Below, piece by piece: positions 9,343 to 17,963 of a DNA stretch of 64,000 nt. The DNA lies in assembly GCF_021556615.1 (NCBI RefSeq), contig NZ_JAKGGD010000001.1:434001-498000 (forward strand). The letters are read 5' to 3'. The notes under the pieces were generated by a model. It saw only the letters and a program-made list of their open reading frames with translations, did not search any database and had not been told where the DNA came from. Source of the DNA: Paracoccus salsus (lineage in GTDB: Bacteria > Pseudomonadota > Alphaproteobacteria > Rhodobacterales > Rhodobacteraceae). Numbering within the stretch: position 1 is the stretch's first letter; each line of letters opens with the position of its first letter. A program made the position numbers and the translations under genes.

Positions 9343-10725
9343 ATGTTTCTGTCGGTGTTTGATCTGTTCAAGGTGGGCGTCGGTCCGTCGTCTTCCCACA
9401 CCATGGGGCCGATGGTCGCGGGAGCGCGGTTTCTGGACGCGCTTCGCCAGCAGCCGTTCCGGGCCCACGGGCTGAAGGCCAGCCTGCACGGCAGCCTTGC
9501 CTTTACCGGAAAGGGACACGCCACCGACCGCGCGACCATTCTCGGTCTTGCGGGATTCGTGCCCGACAGCATGGATGCCGAGGCCGCCGAGGCCGCGCTG
9601 GCCGCCAATCGCGAGACGCATCTGCTGACCCCCGAAGGCCTGGGCCCGATGCAGTTCGACCCCGACACCGACCTGCGCTTCGACTATGACCACGCGCTGC
9701 CCGGTCACGCGAACGGCATGACGCTTTCGGCGACCGACGCGCAGGGCGACGTGATCTTTCGTCAGGTCTATTATTCGGTCGGCGGTGGCTTCGTGCTGAC
9801 CGAAGAGGAACTGGCCCGCAAGGGTGACGAGGACCGCAGCGATGCGTCGTCCAGCGTTCCCTACCCGTTCGCCAGCGCCGAAGAGATGCTGGCGATGGCT
9901 GAAAGATCGGGCCTGTCCATCGCCCAGATGAAGCGCGCCAACGAGCTGGTCTTCCGCAGCGAGGCCGAGCTGCGCGACGGGATTGCGCGGATCTGGCAAG
10001 TGATGCGCGACTGCATGGATCGCGGGCTGACGACCGGCGGCACCCTGCCCGGCGGTCTGAACGTGCGTCGGCGTGCCCGCGCGATCCACGAAAAGCTGAT
10101 GGCAGAGCGCGGCATGAACCTGACGGCTCCGCACGTCATCAACGACTGGATGTCGACCTATGCGATGGCCGTCAACGAGGAGAATGCCGCCGGCGGCCAG
10201 GTCGTGACCGCCCCGACCAATGGCGCCGCCGGCACCCTTCCGTCCGTCATCCGCTACTGGCTGGACCATGTGCCCGGCGCGACCGAGCGCGAATTGCCGG
10301 ACTTCCTGCTGACGGCAGCGGCCGTCGGCGGGCTCATCAAGCACAACGCCTCGATCTCGGGCGCGGAATGCGGCTGTCAGGCCGAGGTGGGCAGTGCGGC
10401 CGCCATGGCCGCGGCCGGACTGGCCGCGGTGCTGGGGGGCACGCCCCAGCAGGTCGAGAACGCAGCAGAGATCGCGCTGGAGCACCATCTGGGAATGACC
10501 TGCGATCCGGTGAGGGGCCTGGTGCAGGTGCCGTGCATCGAACGCAACGGACTGGGCGCCATCAAGGCTGTCAGCGCGGCCAGCCTGGCCATGCGCGGCG
10601 ACGGCACGCATTTCGTGCCGCTGGACGCCGCGATCGAGACGATGCGCCAGACCGGCCGCGACATGAGCGAGAAGTACAAGGAAACCTCACTTGGCGGGCT
10701 TGCGGTGAACGTACCGAACTGCTGA
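9343..10725 (+). CDS. sdaA: L-serine ammonia-lyase, single-chain [4Fe-4S] type
   Basis: Converts L-serine to pyruvate and ammonia. The 460-residue protein has the N-terminal beta domain ([16 protein letters not shown]) and the catalytic alpha domain. Candidate Fe-S ligands are C345 (in [11 protein letters not shown]), C387 (MTCDPV) and C398 (VPCIER). The last residue of the protein is C460. In the characterised Legionella enzyme the C-terminal cysteine folds into the active site and caps the cluster, and that arrangement appears conserved here. The ATG at 9343 is preceded by AGGGGG; an upstream in-frame ATG at 9316 has no such site. It is divergent from the dusB-ntr operon. Length is normal for the family. 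Confidence 0.96.
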   Translation: MFLSVFDLFKVGVGPSSSHTMGPMVAGARFLDALRQQPFRAHGLKASLHGSLAFTGKGHATDRATILGLAGFVPDSMDAEAAEAALAANRETHLLTPEGLGPMQFDPDTDLRFDYDHALPGHANGMTLSATDAQGDVIFRQVYYSVGGGFVLTEEELARKGDEDRSDASSSVPYPFASAEEMLAMAERSGLSIAQMKRANELVFRSEAELRDGIARIWQVMRDCMDRGLTTGGTLPGGLNVRRRARAIHEKLMAERGMNLTAPHVINDWMSTYAMAVNEENAAGGQVVTAPTNGAAGTLPSVIRYWLDHVPGATERELPDFLLTAAAVGGLIKHNASISGAECGCQAEVGSAAAMAAAGLAAVLGGTPQQVENAAEIALEHHLGMTCDPVRGLVQVPCIERNGLGAIKAVSAASLAMRGDGTHFVPLDAAIETMRQTGRDMSEKYKETSLGGLAVNVPNC

Positions 10726-10832
10726 GCCCGGTTGCGGCGATCTGTCGCCATTGTCAGGGCGCGGCGCTTGCCCCTGAGACCGGCGGTTGCTAACGCTTGG
10801 CGAACAGTGATCCATACCGAAAAGGCCGCCCG

Positions 10833-11666
10833 ATGTCCTCGCGTCTTGCACTCATTGCCCTTCTGACCCTGTCCGTCGCCGCCTGCGAAGGCACCGGCCT
10901 TCCCGGACTGGGCCAACAGGAAGAGCCCCAGGCCGAAGGCCACAAGGGACCACCGGGCGTGTCGCCTCTGGACCAGCCGATCGAGACCGGCGCCGAAGCA
11001 CGGCCTCTCTCGACGGCAGAGGCCATGACCTACAACACCGCGGCCTTCAGCGCCCGTGGCAACGAGCCGTTCTGGGCGGTGGATGCCGCAGGCAGCACGG
11101 CGATCTACAAGACACCCGACAACCAGCGGGGGCGCGCGGTGCGTGTCTCGCGCCTGGCCTTCGCCGAAGGCGTCGAATATATTGGCGTGCTGAATGGTCG
11201 GCCCTTTGCCCTCACGGTTCGCGGCACCCCCTGCCAGGACAGCATGTCCGGCGAGCGATTCCCGATGTCGGCCGAACTGAAGGTTTCGGGCCGCACCAAT
11301 CGCGGCTGCGCGGGTCCGGCTTCGGCCGAGGTCGCGGCGGCCGTTTCGGCGACGACGGCGCCCGCCCCGGCCGCGCCGCGCACGACCCGCACAGCCGCGC
11401 CGAAACCGGCCGCCACCCGCCCGACCGCCGCACCGGTGCCGACCTCTGCACCCGCCGAAACCCCGGCCCCCGAAGCACCCGCCGTGACCGCACCCGACAG
11501 CACGACCGGGCCGGCCAGCACGGCACCGGCGACCGGAACCAGCGCGCCCGCGACGGATGGCGGCATGACGCCCCTGCCGGACCTTCCGATGCGGCTGCCC
11601 TCGACCCCGCCGACCATTCCGGCCCAGCCGTCGGCGCCGGCGGAGGCCGAGACGACGGACGAATGA
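10833..11666 (+). CDS. Lipoprotein with COG3650-like domain and Ala/Pro/Thr-rich tail
   Basis: Function unknown. The 277-residue protein starts with a lipoprotein signal (MSSRLALIALLTLSVAAC, lipobox LSVAAC), so it is probably anchored to a membrane on the periplasmic side. Residues about 75-170 (FSARGNEPFWAVD... to GRTNRGCAGPA) resemble the small domain of COG3650 envelope proteins, with two cysteines (RGTPCQDSMS and NRGCAG) placed to form a disulfide. The remaining C-terminal part is low-complexity Ala/Pro/Thr, typical of a wall-spanning linker. The ATG at 10833 puts the signal peptide at the N-terminus; a start 12 codons upstream would bury it. The domain assignment is from memory of the family pattern. 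Confidence 0.75.
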   Translation: MSSRLALIALLTLSVAACEGTGLPGLGQQEEPQAEGHKGPPGVSPLDQPIETGAEARPLSTAEAMTYNTAAFSARGNEPFWAVDAAGSTAIYKTPDNQRGRAVRVSRLAFAEGVEYIGVLNGRPFALTVRGTPCQDSMSGERFPMSAELKVSGRTNRGCAGPASAEVAAAVSATTAPAPAAPRTTRTAAPKPAATRPTAAPVPTSAPAETPAPEAPAVTAPDSTTGPASTAPATGTSAPATDGGMTPLPDLPMRLPSTPPTIPAQPSAPAEAETTDE

Positions 11667-11783
11667 TGGCGTTGCAACCCATGCGGCGCAGATGACGCAC
11701 TCTGCCGGCCAAGATACGCCGGCGGGCTGCATCGGCCGGGCTTTGCGACTATGATGCTGACAAACGCTGAACGAGGATATCCG

Positions 11784-13976
11784 ATGCGCCGATCCCTTCT
11801 TGTCAGACGCCTGATGGCAACGGTTCTTCCCGCCGCGATGCTTGCTGGCTCGGTATCCTCTGTCGCAGTCGCCGACCCGATGCTTGGGCGCAACATGTCG
11901 ACCTATGGCCTGCCAGGCGGCATCGACACCCCCACCGCCGAAACGCTGCCCGACGGGACGCTTGGCGCGACCGTGTCGTGGTCCGATTACGGTCGGCGGG
12001 GCAATGTCACCTTCCAGGCACTGCCCGGTCTGACCACCGTGCTTCGCTATTCCCGGATCGACGGCATCAACGACTTTCGACGCGAAGGCTATATCTCGGA
12101 TCGCTCGCTCGACCTGCGCTACCAGATCGTGGATGAGCAGGGCTGGCGACCGGCGGTCGCGGTCGGGCTGCGCGACTTTCTCGGGACCGGCGTCTATTCG
12201 GGCGAGTATATTGTCGCGACCCGGAACATCACGCCGACCGTCCGCGCCTCGGCCGGGCTGGGCTGGGGCACTCTGGCCGGCAGGAACCGGACCATCGACG
12301 TGAACGATGAGGGCGGGACACCGAACCTGGATCAACTGTTCACGGGCGGTGCCAAGCCGTTCGGCTCGATCAGCTGGCAGGTCAATGACAGGCTCAGCCT
12401 GGTGGCCGAATACTCCAACGACAACTACGTCGCCACCTACAGCAATGGCCGGGAATTCCAGCAAGGCGAGGCGCCGGACAGCAACGTCAACCTCGCGGCC
12501 TATTACCGCCCGGGCCGCAATTACGAGCTGGGCCTTTACACCATTGGCGGCAAGACGTTCGGGGCGCAGTTCTCGGTTCTGCTGAATCCGCGCGATGCTC
12601 CGTACCCGTCAGGGCTGGAGAAGGCGCCGGCGCCCGTGCGTCCGAGGCCGTCACCCGCAGCCGATCCCGAAGGATGGTCGGGCCAATGGTCCCAGGACCC
12701 GACGGCCCAGCCCGCGATCCAGAAGGCGCTTGGCGATGCGCTGGCCAAGGAAGGTCAGATCCTGCAGTCCATGGCGCTGTCCGCGAACCGCGCCGAGGTT
12801 CGGATCCGCAACCAGCGCTATATCAACCAGGCCGAGGCGGTGGGCCGCACCGCGCGGCTGATGACCCGCGCGCTGCCAGCCTCGGTCGAGACGCTGGTGA
12901 TCACATCGACCTCGGATGGGGTGCCGACCTCGTCGGTCACGCTGCGCCGATCGGATGTCGAACGGCTTGAGAATACCGAGGCGGGTCGGATCGCGGCCGC
13001 CTCGGCCGTCACCGACGCGGACCCCTTTCCGGGCGATCTGGTCCGCAGCGAGGGCGTGTATCCGCGTTTCCGCTGGAGCCTGAAACCCTATCTGGACCTG
13101 GGCATCTTCAGCGCCGAGGACGGACTGACCTACGAAGTCGGCGGCGAGGCCCGCGCCAGCTACGAGATCTTGCCGGGGCTGGTGGCAACCGGCGCCCTGC
13201 GCCAGCGCGCTTTCGGCAATATCGACCAGCGCGGGCCCGCCATCGGGCTGCCCGGCACGCGTGGCCAGTATTACACGCCCGAAGAGTATCTCGCCGATCC
13301 CGCCCTCGAGACCACGCCCGAGGGCGTGCCGCGCGTCCGCTCGGACACGCGGATGTATACCGGCAACAGCGATCCGGTGATCCCGGAACTGACCCTGGCC
13401 TGGTATGCCAAGCCTGCGAGAAACATCTACACCCGGGTGACCGGCGGCCTGCTGGAGCGCGCCTATGGCGGCGTCTCGGCCGAGGTGTTGTGGAAGCCCG
13501 CCGACTCGCCGCTGGCGTTCGGGGCCGAGGTCAACCGGGTCCGCAAGCGTGACTTCGATCAGCTGGTGGACTTCCGCGACTACGAGGTGACGATGGGCCA
13601 TGTCTCGGCCTACTACGAATTGACCCAAGGGTTCACGGCGCAGCTTGATCTTGGCAAGTATCTGGCCGGCGACAAGGGGGCCACGCTGACGCTGACCCGC
13701 GAGTTCGCGAATGGCTGGCAGATCGGGGCCTTCGTGACCAAGACCGACCTTTCGGCCGAGGAATTCGGCGAGGGCAGCTTCGACAAGGGCATAACCCTGT
13801 CGATCCCGCTGAGCTGGGCCACCGGACAGCCCTCGCGTGAGCGCACGACGACCACGCTGAGATCCCTGTCGCGCGACGGTGGCGCGCAGTTGAACGTGAA
13901 CGGCCGCCTCTATGACCGCGTGCGCGACAGCCATTCCGTCAAACTTTATGAAGGCTGGGGGAGGTTCTGGCGATGA
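11784..13976 (+). CDS. yjbH: YjbH-type outer-membrane exopolysaccharide protein
   Basis: Predicted outer-membrane beta-barrel of the YjbH/GfcD family, associated with exopolysaccharide or group-4-capsule-like secretion. The 730-residue protein has a Sec signal peptide (cleavage likely near VAVADP) followed at once by the family-typical start LGRNMSTYGLPGGIDTPTAETLPDG. Alternating beta-strand-like sequence runs throughout, and it ends in an aromatic residue (GWGRFWR). GAGGA lies 6 bases before the ATG at 11784. It overlaps the next gene by 4 bp (ATGA at 13973-13976), so the pair is co-translated. The typical partners YjbE and YjbG are not nearby. Confidence 0.85.
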   Translation: MRRSLLVRRLMATVLPAAMLAGSVSSVAVADPMLGRNMSTYGLPGGIDTPTAETLPDGTLGATVSWSDYGRRGNVTFQALPGLTTVLRYSRIDGINDFRREGYISDRSLDLRYQIVDEQGWRPAVAVGLRDFLGTGVYSGEYIVATRNITPTVRASAGLGWGTLAGRNRTIDVNDEGGTPNLDQLFTGGAKPFGSISWQVNDRLSLVAEYSNDNYVATYSNGREFQQGEAPDSNVNLAAYYRPGRNYELGLYTIGGKTFGAQFSVLLNPRDAPYPSGLEKAPAPVRPRPSPAADPEGWSGQWSQDPTAQPAIQKALGDALAKEGQILQSMALSANRAEVRIRNQRYINQAEAVGRTARLMTRALPASVETLVITSTSDGVPTSSVTLRRSDVERLENTEAGRIAAASAVTDADPFPGDLVRSEGVYPRFRWSLKPYLDLGIFSAEDGLTYEVGGEARASYEILPGLVATGALRQRAFGNIDQRGPAIGLPGTRGQYYTPEEYLADPALETTPEGVPRVRSDTRMYTGNSDPVIPELTLAWYAKPARNIYTRVTGGLLERAYGGVSAEVLWKPADSPLAFGAEVNRVRKRDFDQLVDFRDYEVTMGHVSAYYELTQGFTAQLDLGKYLAGDKGATLTLTREFANGWQIGAFVTKTDLSAEEFGEGSFDKGITLSIPLSWATGQPSRERTTTTLRSLSRDGGAQLNVNGRLYDRVRDSHSVKLYEGWGRFWR

Positions 13977-14632
13977 AACCTGCACGCAAGATGACGCTGG
14001 CGGCGGTTGCGCTGGCCTCGCTGTCCGCCTGCGGCAACGGCAGTGAGGACGAAACCGGCTCCGGCCCCCTTGGCGTTCTGGCACAGACCGCGCAGCAGGC
14101 GGTTGCCGCGCGCCGGGCGTCCGGCCAGCCGACCGCGCCCGAAAAGTCCCCGGATGAGCGCGCAGCCGAGGCGCTGCGCGTGAATCCCGGCCCGCTGATC
14201 CTGGCCGGCTTTGAATCGCTTGGAAAGACCCAGATCATGGCGATGACCGGGCAGAACGGTGGAACGCGCACCTACATGACGCCGGCGGAAGAGGCGTTGA
14301 TCCTGCGCGGCGGCATGCTGGTCGGCACGCGAGGACTGGGCAACGACCTTTCGGTGGCCGAACCGGAAACCGAAGCTCTGATCCGGTCGGGCGCGTCGGG
14401 CAACGGCCAGCGCGTGATGCGCTATTTCAGCGGCGACGGGCTGGAACGCCCGTTGCAATTCAACTGCACGGTGGGTGCGGGCGGCAAGCCAGGCGTGATC
14501 GTCGAAAGCTGCCGGGGACATGGCGCCGATTTCCAGAACAGCTATCTGGTGCAGGGCGGACAGATCGTCGTCTCGCGCCAGTGGATCGGACCCGCGCTTG
14601 GCTATGTGACGGTACAGACCCTGCGACCCTGA
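13973..14632 (+). CDS. yjbF: YjbF-family lipoprotein
   Basis: Lipoprotein partner of YjbH in exopolysaccharide-associated operons (GfcB relative). The 219-residue protein starts MKPARKMTLAAVALASLSAC with a lipobox (SLSAC), so it is lipidated after cleavage. The body matches the YjbF pattern: an early LILAGFESLGKTQIM segment, a mid-protein GGMLVGTRGLGNDL motif, and a C-terminal SCRGHG...NSYLVQGGQIVVSRQWIGP stretch. Coupled to yjbH by an ATGA overlap and followed by a strong hairpin at 14657. Its biochemical activity is not known. Confidence 0.85.
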   Translation: MKPARKMTLAAVALASLSACGNGSEDETGSGPLGVLAQTAQQAVAARRASGQPTAPEKSPDERAAEALRVNPGPLILAGFESLGKTQIMAMTGQNGGTRTYMTPAEEALILRGGMLVGTRGLGNDLSVAEPETEALIRSGASGNGQRVMRYFSGDGLERPLQFNCTVGAGGKPGVIVESCRGHGADFQNSYLVQGGQIVVSRQWIGPALGYVTVQTLRP

Positions 14633-14656
14633 GAAAGCCCCGGTCGTTGCATCCAG

Positions 14657-14690
14657 GAAAGAACCGGCCCCGTCGAGGGCCGGTTCTTTC
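14657..14690. terminator. Terminator hairpin after yjbHF
   Basis: GAAAGAACCGGCCC (14657-14670) pairs perfectly over 14 bp with GGGCCGGTTCTTTC (14677-14690) around a 6-base loop. It ends in a T-rich arm, 25 bp after the yjbF stop, and probably terminates the yjbHF transcript. Confidence 0.8.
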
Positions 14691-14761
14691 ATCTGGGCCC
14701 GGTTTCCCGTCATGCGCGGTCGCCGGTGGCACGCAGCGGCCCGGGCGTCAGAGGCAAAGAA

Positions 14762-14791
14762 AAGGGGGCCGACCCGAAGGTCAGCCCCCTT
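14762..14791 (-). terminator. Intrinsic terminator of the 14824-15027 gene
   Basis: AAGGGGGCCGACC (14762-14774) pairs with GGTCAGCCCCCTT (14779-14791) with one mismatch. On the minus strand it is followed by a T-rich tract (TTTCTTTG). A second small hairpin (GATCGGA/TCCGATC, 14797-14813) lies between it and the stop codon of the upstream minus-strand gene. Confidence 0.75.
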
Positions 14792-14823
14792 GAACAGATC
14801 GGAAGATCCGATCGGTTCAGAAA

Positions 14824-15027
14824 TCAGCTGTCGTCGTCATCCGAGGCGATGGCGGCGATCACGCCCAGCAGAAGCAGGGCGGGAACAACCAGGCCTGCGT
14901 TCGACGAGGCGGCCTGTTCTTCCACCACGACGGGCTCGACGTCGACGATCGGGGCAACGTAGCCACCGGCCAGAGCCGAAGTTGCGGTCAGGCCGAGTGC
15001 GGCAGCGAATGTAGCGAATTTGGTCAT
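14824..15027 (-). CDS. Small secreted/membrane protein of unknown function
   Basis: A 67-residue protein with a signal peptide (MTKFATFAAALGLTATSALA, cleavage before GGYVAP), a short acidic Val/Glu-rich linker, one hydrophobic helix (GLVVPALLLLGVIAAIA) and an acidic SDDDDS tail. GGAG lies 7 bases before the ATG at 15027 but only one base before another ATG at 15033, so 15027 is the likelier start. Similar small proteins, a signal peptide plus a C-terminal transmembrane helix, occur in several copies in Rhodobacteraceae and are uncharacterised. It has its own terminator. Confidence 0.75.
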   Translation of the reverse strand: MTKFATFAAALGLTATSALAGGYVAPIVDVEPVVVEEQAASSNAGLVVPALLLLGVIAAIASDDDDS

Positions 15028-15112
15028 GATCATGCTCCGTTTCGTTGAAAGCTGCCGTCTCCGGCAACATCGATGAGACAGTTACACAATACCGGACGGT
15101 TGAAAAGCAGCA

Positions 15113-15739
15113 TTAAATCAATTCCACCACCGGCTTGGGTCCACTGTTGCATATTGGCCAGCACATCGGCGACGGTTCGGCTTCACCTGCGTGTGACGCT
15201 GCGTAAACCTGCGTCAGCATTGCACTAATTGCGACGAAAAACTGTCCGGGGACGAAAGATAGCGCCGCGGCGGTGACGATGGACGAGCCCGCCGGACTGT
15301 CCAGATACAGGCTTGCCGCCAGCCCTCCAGGCACGGATGCCGACGCGATCGCGGCGGCAACGACCGCCATTCTTTCGGGCGTCGGCGCAAATCCGCGCGC
15401 GGCCGCCGCGGGCACGATCAGCATCGCCGAAATCGGCAGGGATCCGACCACGCGAATCGACCGCGCGACCACCACCGCAAGGGCGACCGACAGGACCAGT
15501 CGCTGCGGCCGGTGCGCCAGACCATACTGGACCCGAAAATCAAACGCCCGACAGGCGACGTGCGGCTGCCACCCGAAACCTTCGGCCGCCAGTCGGTCCA
15601 GCATCTCGCAGGCCCGCATCGCCCGGTGCGCCTCCAGAAGGATTTCCAACGTGCGGCGGCGCACGGGTGTCAGCCTTGCGCCCTGTGCGGCCAAGCGCTC
15701 CTCGGCGGCATCAAGAGCATGGGACTGGCAGGCAAGGGG
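15113..15739 (-). pseudogene. Fused remnant: N-terminus of zur joined to C-terminus of znuB
   Basis: One open frame joins two unrelated parts. Its first ~75 codons match the DNA-binding half of the zinc-uptake repressor Zur (AAQGARLTPVRRRTLEILLE, then LDRLAAEGFG). From the junction near 15500-15512 the frame continues as the C-terminal membrane part of the zinc ABC permease ZnuB (SIRVVGSLPISAMLIVPAAA and FAPTPERMAVVAAAI). The expected order zur-znuC-znuB has therefore lost the Zur metal-binding half, all of znuC and the front of znuB. The Zur start codon is also gone: upstream in frame there is only a stop (15740-15742) and no ATG or GTG. Conserved positions look altered (FGWQPHVACRAFDF). This is a relic, not a working fusion. 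Confidence 0.75.
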
Positions 15740-15782
15740 TCACCCGGCACGGCAGGCTGCGGCCAGCGATCGCGGTCTCACT

Positions 15783-16016
15783 GGAGATGCGACCACCCCC
15801 TCGGCGGCACGGCTGAACCTGGTCCGGGAAAAGATCGCGCGGCCTGGGCCCCGTTGCGCCTTTCCCGAACATGCTCACGATCCCCGGCTGATTGCGACGG
15901 CGATCGAGGGCACGGATGCCGCGACCGGGGCAACGCTGAACCCGGGCCCCGACCTCTACCGCGATACGCGGCAGGCGCTTGCCGACGCGCTGACAGATTG
16001 CCTTTCCAGGAGTTGA
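15783..16016 (+). pseudogene. Remnant C-terminus of znuA (zinc-binding protein)
   Basis: About 77 codons on the plus strand read as the end of the zinc ABC transporter substrate-binding protein ZnuA: DATTPSAARLNLVREKI, then CAFPEHAHDPRLIATAIEG and PGPDLYRDTRQALADALTDCL before a TGA at 16014. The signal peptide and the rest of ZnuA, about three quarters of the protein, are absent. The fragment starts about 44 bp from the truncated zur, which it faces back-to-back, as znuA and zur-znuCB do in intact Paracoccus-type loci. A second deletion therefore removed the shared promoter region and both gene starts. Confidence 0.72.
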
Positions 16017-16063
16017 GCGATCGGGTTGCGGCGCGGCGCGGCGAAAATCCCGACTATTTTACT

Positions 16064-16089
16064 TTGACATTTCTGACGGTATTTGTCAG
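16064..16089 (+). promoter_or_regulatory. Possible promoter/operator of hemP
   Basis: TTGACA at 16064-16069 resembles a -35 element. It is followed by the inverted repeat CTGAC-N7-GTCAG (16073-16077 and 16085-16089), 41 bp before hemP. hemP genes are commonly iron-regulated, so an iron-responsive repressor site is plausible. No clear -10 was found, and the repeat does not match an operator consensus I can name. Confidence 0.35.
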
Positions 16090-16129
16090 CTTTCGGGTGT
16101 TGCTGTCCGACATTCAAGAGAGGCTGACC

Positions 16130-16306
16130 ATGACCGCCGCCCGCCCTGCCGATTTCTCACCCTCCGCGACCAGCGCCTTGGCGCGCCTCCCCCAGCATGA
16201 CGCGAATCAACTGACGCGCGGCGGCAATCAGGCCCTGATCGTGCTGGAGGATCAGATCTATCAGCTCAGGATCACGCGCGCCGGAAAACTGATCCTGACG
16301 AAATGA
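16130..16306 (+). CDS. hemP: Hemin uptake protein HemP
   Basis: Small cytosolic protein of the HemP family; in alpha- and betaproteobacteria members promote expression of haem-uptake genes. The 58-residue sequence has the diagnostic C-terminal block ALIVLEDQIYQLRITRAGKLILTK, preceded by a variable N-terminus. The ATG at 16130 is preceded by a weak GAGAGG about 6 bases upstream. It stands alone: no haem receptor, TonB or ABC transporter gene is beside it. It follows the znuA remnant and is followed by a hairpin. Confidence 0.88.
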   Translation: MTAARPADFSPSATSALARLPQHDANQLTRGGNQALIVLEDQIYQLRITRAGKLILTK

Positions 16307-16308
16307 AG

Positions 16309-16330
16309 ACCGGGCGCAAAGGCGCCCGGT
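16309..16330. terminator. Bidirectional hairpin between hemP and rluB
   Basis: ACCGGGCGC (16309-16317) pairs perfectly with GCGCCCGGT (16322-16330) around a 4-base loop, between the converging ends of hemP and rluB. The minus-strand continuation is T-rich (TCTTCATTTC), favouring termination of rluB. Confidence 0.65.
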
Positions 16331-16358
16331 GCAGACAGAGGGCCAGACCGCATCCGCG

Positions 16359-17843
16359 TCACGAACGCGGGCTGCGCGGCTTTCCCGTGGGGCGACCGCC
16401 GGGCTTGCCGGCCGGATTCGTCCCCGGGCGGCCCGATCGCTTGAACCCTCCCGGCCGCCCCGCCGGCTTGGGTCCGGCAGTGCGCGACGTGTCGTCGCCC
16501 TGACCCGCAGGGCGCGGCCCCTTGAACGCCGGCTTGCCGCCCTCGGGGCGCCGGCCCGGCTTGGCAAAGCCGCTGCCACCTGTCCCGGGCTTGCCTGCCG
16601 GTTTGCCTGCCGGTTTGCCTGCCGGCTTGTCATAGCGCGGCGCCGCACGCTCGTCGCCCTGCCCACCGCCCGTGCGCGCGGCAAAGCTGCGGCGCGGACG
16701 CTCGGCCTGGTCGCCGGTCTCGGCACGCGGGCCACGCGGGCGATCCGCCTTTTCCCAGGGCTTGCCGCCGCGCGGCTCTTCGCCTGCGGGCTTGGCCCCG
16801 CCGCGGAAACTGCGCGGCTTCTGGCCATCCCGGTCATCGCGGCGCGGGCCGCGCGGCGCATCGCCATCCTTGCTCCAGCGGGGCGCACGATCCGGCCTCG
16901 GGCCGGCCGGGCGTCCGCCAGCATCATCATGGCGGCGCGGCCGCTCTGCTCCGTCTTCCGACTTGCGGAAGGGCTGACGCGGCCCGCCGCGCTCGTCGCC
17001 GGCCCCGCGGGGTTTGCGGGCCCCCTCGGCGCCATGCGGACGCAGCTCGCGGTCCTTCTCGGTCACCTCGCCGGTCAGCAGCCCGCCCAGCTGGTCACGC
17101 AAGACGCGGCGCTTGACCTCGGAAACCTGATTCTTTTCCAGCCCGGTCAGCTTGAAGGGACCGTAGCCGATGCGGATGAGCCGGTTCACCTGCAGCCCCA
17201 CATGCGTCATCGCGCGCCGGATCTCTCGGTTCCGGCCCTCGCGGATGCCGACGGTCAGCCAGGCGTTCGCCCCCTGCTGGCTGTCCAGCTTGATCTCCAT
17301 CGGTGCGAAATCCTCGCCATCGATGGCTACGCCACGGCGCAAGGGCGCGAAGGTCATGTCGCTGGGGTTGCCGTTCACACGCACGCGATAGCGACGCAAC
17401 CAGCCGGTCGCGGGCAGTTCCAGCCGCCGCTTCAGATCGCCATCGTTGGTCAGCAGCAGCAGCCCCTCGGAGGTCAGGTCAAGCCGGCCGACCGTCATCA
17501 CCCGCGGCAGGTCGCGCGGCAAGGCGTCAAAGATCGTCTGGCGCCCCTTCTCGTCAGATTCGGTCGTCACCAGTCCGACCGGCTTGTAATACAGCCAGAG
17601 GCGGGTTTCCTGCTTTTCATCCAGCTGCTTGCCGTCAACCGTGATGCGGTCCGCGGGCAGCACATCCAGCGCCGGGCTGTCGATCTTGCGGCCGTTGACC
17701 GTCACGCGTCCCTCGACGATCATGCGCTCGGCCTCGCGGCGGCTGGCGACGCCGGCGCGCGCGATGACCTTGGCGATCCGGTCGGCCTCGGCGGGCTTGT
17801 CCGAGTTCGCGGGTGTGTCGGAATTCCGGGGTGTGTCGGTCAT
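16359..17843 (-). CDS. rluB: 23S rRNA pseudouridine synthase (RluB family) with long basic tail
   Basis: Isomerises a uridine in 23S rRNA to pseudouridine. The protein is 494 residues. An S4 RNA-binding domain (about 20-75, [20 protein letters not shown]) is followed by the RsuA/RluB catalytic domain with the signature [20 protein letters not shown] (catalytic D122) and [12 protein letters not shown]. From about residue 265 to the end, nearly half the protein is a low-complexity Arg/Gly/Pro/Lys-rich tail with KPAG repeats, likely a disordered RNA-binding extension. Such tails are common in alphaproteobacterial members; the exact target nucleotide cannot be told from sequence alone. The start is the ATG at 17843. 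Divergent from tadA. Confidence 0.93.
   Translation of the reverse strand: MTDTPRNSDTPANSDKPAEADRIAKVIARAGVASRREAERMIVEGRVTVNGRKIDSPALDVLPADRITVDGKQLDEKQETRLWLYYKPVGLVTTESDEKGRQTIFDALPRDLPRVMTVGRLDLTSEGLLLLTNDGDLKRRLELPATGWLRRYRVRVNGNPSDMTFAPLRRGVAIDGEDFAPMEIKLDSQQGANAWLTVGIREGRNREIRRAMTHVGLQVNRLIRIGYGPFKLTGLEKNQVSEVKRRVLRDQLGGLLTGEVTEKDRELRPHGAEGARKPRGAGDERGGPRQPFRKSEDGAERPRRHDDAGGRPAGPRPDRAPRWSKDGDAPRGPRRDDRDGQKPRSFRGGAKPAGEEPRGGKPWEKADRPRGPRAETGDQAERPRRSFAARTGGGQGDERAAPRYDKPAGKPAGKPAGKPGTGGSGFAKPGRRPEGGKPAFKGPRPAGQGDDTSRTAGPKPAGRPGGFKRSGRPGTNPAGKPGGRPTGKPRSPRS
16589..16624. repeat. Three tandem 12-bp repeats inside rluB
   Basis: Three tandem copies of GTTTGCCTGCCG (the first copy has GC in place of GT) encode the [12 protein letters not shown] stretch of the RluB tail on the minus strand. 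The unit is a multiple of three, so copy-number slippage would keep the frame. Confidence 0.85.
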
Positions 17844-17963
17844 GGCGACAATCTCCTTCGCATCTCTGCGGTGGCAAAGGCGCTTTACTAGAGGTTTGCC
17901 CGGCGCGGGGGAAGGATTCTTTTGCCGGCTTGCGTGCCGGTCACGCGCTTGCGACAAGCGGGA

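Noticed and set aside
15113..15739. Genuine regulator-permease fusion protein
   Set aside because: No start codon with a ribosome-binding site, loss of the Zur metal-binding half, an incomplete permease and a neighbouring znuA fragment all point to deletion decay rather than a functional fusion.
15512..16306. 264-codon plus-strand frame running through the znu relics into hemP
   Set aside because: Its end is only the hemP frame extended upstream. The first two thirds are antisense to the zur remnant and carry no protein signal; hemP has its own ATG at 16130.
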